A program made the translations under genes and the position numbers. Positions 55,765-62,600 of a stretch of DNA of 64,000 bases are shown here, one piece after another; within the stretch, counting starts at the first letter, position 1, and each line of letters starts with the position of its first letter. The DNA comes from Balneolaceae bacterium (GTDB lineage Bacteria > Bacteroidota > Rhodothermia > Balneolales > Balneolaceae): contig CP051242.1 in the NCBI GenBank assembly GCA_017795005.1, positions 310,001-374,000 on the forward strand, written 5' to 3'. The notes beneath the pieces were generated by a model. That model did no database searches, had not been told where the DNA came from, and saw nothing but the letters and a program-made list of their open reading frames with translations.

Positions 55765-57058
55765 ATGATTCGTGTTTTACTTCTGCTATTTTTTTCAATT
55801 ATAGTTTCTTGTAGCTCTAATAAAGAACCCCCAATTGACTGGGGAGAGTCGCCCTGGCCGGAAATAAGAACAGAACGAATAAATACGCTGTTGCCACGAG
55901 CCATGGAGGCTGCCGGAGTGGATGCATGGCTGGTCATTTGCAGAGAGAATAATAATGATCCGATTGCAGACCATATTGGTGGAGAAAACGCCGGAGGAAC
56001 AGCTGTCTTCTTGTTTTTCAGGGATGAAGATGGGTTTACCTCGAGAGTGTATTCACCATCAGGAGAATCAACAGCGCTGGATGAACTGGATATACACGAT
56101 GAAGTAATATCAGTCGAACGGGGAGGTTCAGCGGTTGAACAGGCCGTGGAGTTTATCAAAGAAAAAGACTTTGAGGTTATTGCGATCAATTCGAGTAGCG
56201 GTAATGCTCAGGCAGACGGATTGAGCTATACACAGCGAATCAATCTGGAAGAACGTTTGGGGGCGGGGTTTTCTGAGCGTTTAGTCTCATCCGAAGAGTT
56301 GATATACGAATGGTTATCTATAAAGCTTCCTGCAGAGGTGGAGATTATGACGAAAGCAGCTGAACTAACGGCACAGTGGCAAATTGAGGCCTATGAAATG
56401 ATTGTTCCCGGCGTTACTACTGATGCTGAAGTTGCTGCGTTTCTGGATGCCAAAATGGAAGAATATGGGGTTGGGGAAGCATGGAGCCCAACCCAAAACC
56501 CGAATGTAAATTCCGGACCCGATCGTGGACATTCACACGCCACTGATAAAGTGATTATGCCCGGAGATGTAATTCAAACAGACTTTGGTATTAAGCTGCA
56601 TGATCGTTGGGTAAGCGATATTCAACGCTTTGCTTATGTGTTGAAACCGGGAGAAACCGAAGCGCCGGAGGACATTCAGTTTTACTGGGAATCGGCGAGA
56701 GCCGGAAACCGTGCAGCCTTTAAAGCGATGAAACCCGGAGTGAAAGGAGTGGAGGTAGATGCCGCCCAGCGTGAGGTGATGAAAGCCAATAACTCGGAAT
56801 ATGTGATGTGGGCATCCGGTAGGATATGTAGCGCATGATACCGGCCCTAATCTTGGAGGCTCACAGTCGCCGAGTATACGTCCGGCAGCCCAAAAAGAAC
56901 TAAAAGCAGGAATGGTTTTTGCATTTGATGGATTCCACGCCTGGATGCTGGAAAATGGTGGAACCAAAACGATTAGTGTAGAAGAAATGGTAGTGATCAC
57001 CGAAGACGGCGCCCGCTGGTTAATCCCGCCTCAGGAAGAGTTGGTGTTGGTGGATTAA
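55765..57058 (+). pseudogene. M24 (Xaa-Pro-type) metallopeptidase with frameshift
   Basis: The frame from ATG 55765 gives a lipoprotein signal (RVLLLLFFSIIVSC) and the peptidase_M24 domain with metal Asp in QTDFGIKLHDRWVSDIQ. It stops at 56838 after WASGRICSA, but from 56810 the next frame continues exactly where the family goes on (GHPVGYVAHDTGPNLGG, then EEMVVITEDGARWL to 57058). So one net frameshift, probably a small deletion near 56808-56813, separates the His-containing region from the rest. Sequencing error is possible. Confidence 0.85.
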
Positions 57059-57060
57059 TT

Positions 57061-57183
57061 TCGTGAATGTATCGCCGAAATTAACGGTTGCAGCTTTACG
57101 CGGGGAAATCTCTCCAAAGCGAGTGGTCCGCACCATCCATTGTAACAAAGAAAAACCTCCCTCATGGATACGGATGATTTGGG
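57061..57183 (+). pseudogene. fragment of a second DUF1643 gene
   Basis: Frame reads ECIAEINGCSFTRGNLSKASGPHHPL, stop, QRKTSLMDTDD: clearly the C-terminal third of a DUF1643 protein (compare TRGNISKAGHPHHPLYLRKTS in 54575-55114). One internal TAA, no start. It directly follows the broken M24 gene. Confidence 0.8.
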
Positions 57184-57202
57184 GGCTATACTAGAAGAAG
57201 AA

Positions 57203-57445
57203 TTAGTTAATCCACTCGATGCAAGTTGGGGTTTTCTGATTCCATGACCTATCTTCTCTTGGATTGAGCATAGTATCATTTTGTATATTTTCTAAATTGG
57301 TGAGAAACCAATAATCAATTTTAGAATTAGACAAATATTTTTCAGCGTCTTTTTTGGATTTAAAAGCATAAAAAATTTCTCCATTATCAATTAAAAACCA
57401 AGTGAATGAATCGGTCCAGTCATTTTCTATAATACTATAAGGCAT
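57203..57445 (-). CDS. hypothetical protein next to HNH endonuclease
   Basis: 80 residues, not recognised. Aromatic-rich (TDSFTWFLIDNGEIFYAFKSKKDAEKYL). Two bases after the HNH gene on the same strand, so it is co-transcribed and may be an accessory or immunity partner. Confidence 0.6.
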   Translation of the reverse strand: MPYSIIENDWTDSFTWFLIDNGEIFYAFKSKKDAEKYLSNSKIDYWFLTNLENIQNDTMLNPREDRSWNQKTPTCIEWIN

Positions 57446-57447
57446 TT

Positions 57448-58188
57448 CTAAGGCTTAAAAATGTGTTGGTTATGATATTCTAAAAAGGAGCTTTCAGGGA
57501 CAAATTTTTCCGGGAGTGTTATTCTTTTACCATGAAGAGAATGAAACGACTTTTTACTATAAGAATCTGATGCATTTGAAATTAATTCTGGCGATATATT
57601 TATGCGAAAACTTGGAGTGATAGTTAACAAACCTAAGTCAAATGCCTTATCGTATAGTACAGAAAGGCAAAGTCCATTTCTTGGGTTCAGCCTATTTTCT
57701 TTATCTAAAGACCATGGCTTAATATGACTTGCAACAAGCAACTTTGGATATGAAAGTCCGGAAATACAGCAGGTATGTTTATAGCTTGATAAAATAGAAT
57801 TTCTGAAAATTGTTTGCTTCCGTCTAGTTTTTGTCTGAACAATTCCATCCTCTGAGAAATAACTATTTTCTTCGCTTTCAATAGTTATTCGGTTAAGTAT
57901 ATAATCTGCTTTTTCGAATGCAGATTCCCAATTATTGTGAAATAGGTCCCAAACTTCTTGGTCCTTAGCAGAAGCGTTTCCTAATCCTGAACGCCCGCTT
58001 TTAATAATTGCGGGATCTAAGCTGGCAAGATTAGCCATTTTCATCGACAAAGCAGAAGGGGTACGGTTTATTCTATCTGCTACTGCTACAATTAATGGGT
58101 TCCTGTGATGAATTTTTCCAAATGGTACCTGACAGTACAATGCAAATGCAACAGTGAGTTCATTATTTGTCCAGTCTCTGCGTACCAT
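57448..58188 (-). CDS. HNH endonuclease
   Basis: 246 residues. C-terminal HNH_2-type core: CCISGLSYPKLLVASHIKPWS, NPRNGLCLSVLYDKAFDLGLLTI, with the paired Cys, His and Asn expected at the metal site. The N-terminal ~100 residues are helical with a KIHHRNP stretch. Stand-alone HNH proteins of this kind are often restriction-like. Pairs with the small 57203 gene. No methyltransferase is adjacent, so it may not be an ordinary restriction enzyme. Confidence 0.8.
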   Translation of the reverse strand: MVRRDWTNNELTVAFALYCQVPFGKIHHRNPLIVAVADRINRTPSALSMKMANLASLDPAIIKSGRSGLGNASAKDQEVWDLFHNNWESAFEKADYILNRITIESEENSYFSEDGIVQTKTRRKQTIFRNSILSSYKHTCCISGLSYPKLLVASHIKPWSLDKENRLNPRNGLCLSVLYDKAFDLGLLTITPSFRINISPELISNASDSYSKKSFHSLHGKRITLPEKFVPESSFLEYHNQHIFKP

Positions 58189-58229
58189 ATTAGTAGTTCA
58201 ACATTTAATTAAAGGTATATCTAATTTAT

Positions 58230-59255
58230 CTAAACAACCAAAGCCACTTTCCCGATATTCTTTCGCTCTTCGATGTAGCGGTGGGCTTCACCAGCTTCTT
58301 CGAGTTTGAAGGTTTTGTCTACATAGGGACGGACCCAACCCGTTTCCACTCCGTCCAGAATGGATTCCATCCAGAGGGCAGCTTTTTCAGCTTCATGCCA
58401 CATATGCCCGAGGTTAACTCCGTATACGCCCCGGTTTTTATCTAACAAAGAAAGAGGTTTAAAGGTGGGCATTCTTAACACCGTTTTAATGAGTTCGATT
58501 TTGGCCCCGATTCCACCGGAGGAATTCTTACTGGCTACCGAAATGCCGAACATACCCAAACGTCCGGTTGTTCTAAGAGCGCGGTAACTTTTTTTCCATT
58601 CTTTACCACCGAGCGGGTCGGTAATGAGTTCCACTCCCCGGTTATCGGTTAGCTTCATCAGTTCCTCAAACCAGTCCTGCGTTCGGTAGTCAATTGCGTG
58701 ATTCAATCCTCGTTTTTTTAGAAAATCATGCTTTCGGGCACTGGCGGTGCCGTAGGTGGTTGCACCAATATTCATAGCAATATCCAGTTGAGCCAGCCCG
58801 ACTCCACCACCGGCATTATGGATGAGTATCGACTCGTCTTTTTTAAGCCCGCCCATCCCTACTAACAGTGCCCATGCAGTTAAGTAGGTAACCGGAATGG
58901 AAGCAGCCTCTTCAAACGAAAGTTTGGCGGGCTTTTCATACACCTGATTTTCTTTGAGCACTACCTGCTCGGCCTGACCTTTAAACCTGCATAGACCAAT
59001 AACTTCTTTTCCAATCCAGTTGTTATCAATGTCGGCACCGACTTCGGTTACTACTCCGGAAACTTCATATCCCATCACGCAAGGTGTTTTGGGTCCATCC
59101 GGGTATTGGCCTTTTCTGGCCAGAATATCCGCAAAATTTAATCCGGCTGCTTTTACCTGAATCAGGAGCTCATCTGTTTCGGGCTTCAGATCCGGAACTT
59201 CCTGAACTTCAAGCACATCATAACTTCCGGTTTTCGTGTTTACTAGTTGTCGCAT
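58230..59255 (-). CDS. MDR-family zinc-independent quinone oxidoreductase-like protein
   Basis: 341 residues. Medium-chain dehydrogenase/reductase: GroES-like N-terminus (AGLNFADILARKGQYPDGPKTPCVMGYEVSGVV), Rossmann loop HNAGGGVGLAQLDIAMN, then VELITDPLGGKEW. No structural zinc Cys cluster; closest to synaptic-vesicle VAT-1/quinone-reductase forms. Substrate unknown. Confidence 0.88.
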   Translation of the reverse strand: MRQLVNTKTGSYDVLEVQEVPDLKPETDELLIQVKAAGLNFADILARKGQYPDGPKTPCVMGYEVSGVVTEVGADIDNNWIGKEVIGLCRFKGQAEQVVLKENQVYEKPAKLSFEEAASIPVTYLTAWALLVGMGGLKKDESILIHNAGGGVGLAQLDIAMNIGATTYGTASARKHDFLKKRGLNHAIDYRTQDWFEELMKLTDNRGVELITDPLGGKEWKKSYRALRTTGRLGMFGISVASKNSSGGIGAKIELIKTVLRMPTFKPLSLLDKNRGVYGVNLGHMWHEAEKAALWMESILDGVETGWVRPYVDKTFKLEEAGEAHRYIEERKNIGKVALVV

Positions 59256-59320
59256 GGTATATATTAAATGAAATGGAGTGTAGGTAGTTTTAAGGAGAGG
59301 GGAAAGTGGGTTTTTTATAA

Positions 59321-59350
59321 GTCATCCTGAGGATACTTCCGAAGGATCTG
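59321..59350 (+). repeat. dispersed palindromic repeat, copy in the 59256-59539 gap
   Basis: GTCATCCTGAGGATACTTCC and GAAGGATCTG, nearly identical to copy 1. The rest of the gap shows nothing clear. Confidence 0.75.
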
Positions 59351-59539
59351 ATTGGGTAATGGCTTCGTGATTTATTTACCCATACCATTTTCAATCAAAG
59401 CTGTCACCCAGAGCTCCCCAAATAATCAACAAAGGAAAAGATGCCTAGCGAAGGGTATCAAACGTGGCTAAGCCCCTGGCAGATTGCTTATTTGATATCC
59501 TTTGTGAGTGAACCCGAAACCATCAGAAAAAATTGAACC

Positions 59540-59914
59540 CTAAAAAGGCAGGTCATCATCAATATCGTCGAAAGCCTGAGTATCGTTTTCGAAGCCTTCG
59601 GCACTTGGGGGTGGTGGGGATTGTTGCACCGCATTTTGTTCTCCGGTTCCGGTTTCCACCCGCCATGCTTTTACATCGGTATACCAGTTTCCGTTGTATT
59701 CCCGACTGGCAATATCTATCGAGACGGTCACTTGCTGTCCTTCCGATACAACCTGCTGATCGATGTTATCACCCCACTGCGTGATGCATACTTTCTTCGG
59801 ATACTTACCCGGAATTTCAAGGATGAAATCGCGTTTTCTCCAGGGACCGTTTTTACCCTGACCGGATTGTTCTTTCAAAATCTGGGATACATTTCCGGTA
59901 AGTTTTAAGTCCAT
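59540..59914 (-). CDS. DUF3127 OB-fold protein with SSB-like tail
   Basis: 124 residues. DUF3127 (OB-like) domain over residues 1-85: LKLTGNVSQILKEQSGQGKNGPWRKRDFILE, DNIDQQVVSEGQQVTVSIDIASREYNGNWYTDVKAW. Then a Pro/acidic linker and the end DDIDDDLPF, which closely copies the SSB C-terminal peptide that docks repair proteins. So it may recruit SSB partners to DNA. Bacteroidota-specific family of unknown function. Confidence 0.9.
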   Translation of the reverse strand: MDLKLTGNVSQILKEQSGQGKNGPWRKRDFILEIPGKYPKKVCITQWGDNIDQQVVSEGQQVTVSIDIASREYNGNWYTDVKAWRVETGTGEQNAVQQSPPPPSAEGFENDTQAFDDIDDDLPF

Positions 59915-59989
59915 GGTAGCAGGTTTTCTTTGGGGTGGATGTGATGACGAATGTAGGTAAAAGGGTATTCAATCTGAAATGCTTTCTAT

Positions 59990-60361
59990 GTTCTTTTGGG
60001 CCGCCAAAAGAACCAAAAGCCCCCGACTACAACTGCTTCGTGGGCTCATAAAAGGTTCAATTGAATAAATCCGAAGGTCCATATTCAGGAAAGCCACATT
60101 TACTTTCCGCCCGGTGCGGATTTATTCCCCTAACGGGACATTGAACCTTTGTATTCACTATCCCACTCACCAGTTTAATGCCGGATAAAATTTGAGGTAG
60201 ATTTAAATAAAGGGCAACAAAAACAAGTCCGGAAAAAATGGGCAAGCCCAGATATTGAAGGGAGTAAGGATCGTAATCGTTCTTGTAACCAGAGGCTCGT
60301 GAAAGCGAAATCTGCATTTTTTACGGCGGCTTTTGGGTACTTTTGACGGTCCAAAAGTACC
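59990..60361 (+). repeat. long structured non-coding repeat, copy B
   Basis: 372 bases. Same parts as copy A: left hairpin GTTCTTTTGG/CCAAAAGAAC (59990-60013), AGCCC/GGGCT hairpin, nested stems AAAGGTTCAA (60051) with TTGAACCTTT (60141), AATAAATCCG (60064) with CGGATTTATT (60117), GGAAAG/CTTTCC tip, the conserved core (AAGTCCGGAAAAAATGGGCA), and right hairpin GGTACTTTTG/CAAAAGTACC (60336-60361). It occupies most of the 59915-60477 gap; the remaining 115 bases before the DUF72 gene hold nothing certain. Confidence 0.8.
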
Positions 60362-60477
60362 AGAGAAAAAGCAATTGGAATTAATCTGGGATGTGAGTTA
60401 TTTACATATCCATCCAACAAAGTAAAACCACCATCACCACCCTCAAAAAATATCATCTTGGTTGTACCGTCTGGAGT

Positions 60478-61299
60478 TTGCAGGAATGGGTAGGTACTTT
60501 CTATAAAGAGAAAACAAAGCCGGGGGACTTTCTTTCTCAATATGCTTCCGTATTTAATTCTGTTGAAGGGAACACCACGTTCTACAGTACCCCATCAAAA
60601 GAGCTGTTACAGCAATGGGCCGATAAAACATCGGATGGGTTTAAGTTTTGTTTTAAGTTTCCAAAAACGATAACCCATATTCACCAACTCAGAAATGTAG
60701 AAACACAAACAAAGGATTTTCTGGAAACCTTTTCAAATGTCAGAGATAAACTGGGACCATTTATGATCCAGTTTCCGGATAGTTTTTCGCCAACAGAACT
60801 GATCAGGTTACAGGATTTTCTGTCAATCTTACCAAAAACAATGCATTACGGAGTAGAGGTTCGTCATCCGGACTTCTTTGATCATGGAAAACATGAACAC
60901 AATCTGAATACCCTACTCGAAAGTTATAACGTAGAACGAATTATTTTTGATACCAGAAAACTCCATTCAAGCAACTCAAGTATTCCTTCAATAGTCGAAG
61001 CAAAAAAGAAGAAGCCGAAGGTACCGGTTCGGTTTGAGGCATTGAGCTCCCGCCCTATGGTTCGTTTTGTCGGAGTAAACGACATTCTGAACAATGAAGT
61101 TTACCTTAAGGAGTGGGCCATAGTCGTAGCTGACTGGATCAGGGAAGGTCTTCATCCCTATATCTTTATTCATTCCCCGGATAAAATCTCACAACCAAAA
61201 CTGTGTACTCATTTTCATAAACTGCTTAGCGAACTAATCGAAATTCAACCTTTACCGGAATGGCCGGTAAACAGAGAAGCGCAATTAGGGTTATTTTAG
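60478..61299 (+). CDS. DUF72 family protein, start uncertain
   Basis: At least 273 residues from TTG 60478. DUF72 (TIM-barrel-like) features: QEWVGTFY, EGNTTFYSTPS, FKFCFKFPKTITHI, LGPFMIQFPDSF, YGVEVRHPDFF, FVGVND and YIFIHSPDKI. The family normally begins with a GC..W motif; codons for that (LGCTVWS) are in frame just upstream, but no ATG, GTG or TTG start precedes them before a stop at 60394. Structured repeat B ends 36 bases before that stop, so an insertion may have cut the original start. Function of DUF72 is unknown. Confidence 0.8.
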   Translation: MQEWVGTFYKEKTKPGDFLSQYASVFNSVEGNTTFYSTPSKELLQQWADKTSDGFKFCFKFPKTITHIHQLRNVETQTKDFLETFSNVRDKLGPFMIQFPDSFSPTELIRLQDFLSILPKTMHYGVEVRHPDFFDHGKHEHNLNTLLESYNVERIIFDTRKLHSSNSSIPSIVEAKKKKPKVPVRFEALSSRPMVRFVGVNDILNNEVYLKEWAIVVADWIREGLHPYIFIHSPDKISQPKLCTHFHKLLSELIEIQPLPEWPVNREAQLGLF

Positions 61300-61919
61300 T
61301 TTTCAATAACCCCAATAAGGGCAGTACTCAGAACAAAGGGAAGCTTTTCTATTTTTGTCATAAGTTCGGCTTCTTCTCCTGGTGTACAGGCTATGTTCAC
61401 AGATCGGGGATAATCTTTGAGGATTTGATAAGCCACACTCCTGAATTCACCCATAATTTCCTTGAGCCGCATTGTGTTTACGGTATACTCAAATTCAAAA
61501 AAAAGCTCTTCAATACTCTGTGATGATATTAACCTTATTAAAGCCTGTTCACGTTCAGTACCATTCAGTCCTTGTTCTTCTAAGAGATTTTCAAAAAAAG
61601 AGGTATCGACCGGCGCGCTTTGAGAAAAAGAACGAAGGACTTCCGGGTGGTTTTGCAGCTGATTCAATACGGAGTCGGCGGGATTATTCACTATAGAAAT
61701 CAGAATGGGTTGTATATCAATGTAAGAGATTTCATACCCAAGCTGCTTAAACTGCTCTTCAATAAAATCACTTGAAACGGTGTCTTCTAAGAAGACGATA
61801 AATTCTCCCTCCAGAAAAGAAACCTGTCCATCCTGCACCTTTTGGAGAGCTTCATCTCCAATTACCTGTCCATAAATTAATTGGGGTAAAAAGCTTACAA
61901 AAAGAAGAAAGTACTTCAC
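61296..61919 (-). CDS. secreted protein with two I9-like repeats (second of a tandem pair)
   Basis: 207 residues with signal peptide (MKYFLLFVSFLPQLIYGQ). Two similar segments follow the pattern beta-alpha-beta-beta-alpha-beta of subtilisin-prodomain (inhibitor I9) folds: residues ~33-95 (FIVFLEDTVSSDFIEEQFKQLGYEI...NHPEVLRSF) and ~132-200 (LFFEFEYTVNTMRLKEIM...KLPFVLSTAL). Overlaps the end of the DUF72 gene by 4 bases and starts inside the stop of its paralogue (ATGA). Function unknown; a protease-inhibitor role is only a guess. Confidence 0.65.
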   Translation of the reverse strand: MKYFLLFVSFLPQLIYGQVIGDEALQKVQDGQVSFLEGEFIVFLEDTVSSDFIEEQFKQLGYEISYIDIQPILISIVNNPADSVLNQLQNHPEVLRSFSQSAPVDTSFFENLLEEQGLNGTEREQALIRLISSQSIEELFFEFEYTVNTMRLKEIMGEFRSVAYQILKDYPRSVNIACTPGEEAELMTKIEKLPFVLSTALIGVIEN

Positions 61920-62473
61920 TCAAAGATCTCCGTAGTATTTCGAACATAAATCAGCATATTAAGTTCTGCCATCAGTCTTGATGGAACTTTAGTAGGATTA
62001 AGAACCACGCTTCTTGTTCTTCTTGGCAGGATCTCAATTCCTAACTTTTGGTTTTGAAATAGAAAAGCTTCTATCATTTCATCGGTAACATAATAGCTGA
62101 ACGCGATTTTTCTTCGGGTATTATCGCCGAAGTAGAGGTTAGAGCCCAGAAATGGTGATGTAAATTCGTACGATTCAATTTTTATATCCTGAACAAAGGG
62201 GTGTGCAGAAATTCGTTTTAATTCAGATTCGCTAATCTGTCTGGTAATTACACCCTGCACCGGCGCTATTTCCATAGATTCAATATCATAGCCAAAGCGA
62301 TAGAAATAATACTCAACGAACTCCGGGCTTACATAATCTTCCAGCTCCACCAGCACCCTGTGTTTATCTATTCCATGCAGATAAGGCAGCCGCTGAATGT
62401 TTGACTGTTGTTGAAAATCAAACATGGCAAAAAAGAAAAACAGGATTTGAAGCGAAATAAATGAAAGGTTCAT
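61916..62473 (-). CDS. secreted protein with two I9-like repeats (first of a tandem pair)
   Basis: 185 residues with a hydrophobic N-terminus (NLSFISLQILFFFFAMF). Segment ~38-98 (VLVELEDYVSPEFVEYYFYRFGYDI...HPFVQDI) and ~115-175 (KIAFSYYVTDEMIEAFLFQN...) repeat the same strand-helix layout as the downstream gene, so the two genes look like duplicates. Overlaps the next gene by 4 bases. Divergent from prfC. Confidence 0.65.
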   Translation of the reverse strand: MNLSFISLQILFFFFAMFDFQQQSNIQRLPYLHGIDKHRVLVELEDYVSPEFVEYYFYRFGYDIESMEIAPVQGVITRQISESELKRISAHPFVQDIKIESYEFTSPFLGSNLYFGDNTRRKIAFSYYVTDEMIEAFLFQNQKLGIEILPRRTRSVVLNPTKVPSRLMAELNMLIYVRNTTEIFE

Positions 62474-62600
62474 GGGATACTCAGGTATTGTTTTATAAAG
62501 GATTAAACCTACGCCCCAAATAAATCAAAAATGACCAAACACAAAAGAGTAAAAATCATCGTATTTTCAGGTCTTTATAAATCACTGATACAAGTTTACG

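Noticed and set aside
60057-60317. Minus-strand ORF of 86 codons
   Set aside because: Covers the stems of repeat B and has no protein-like features.
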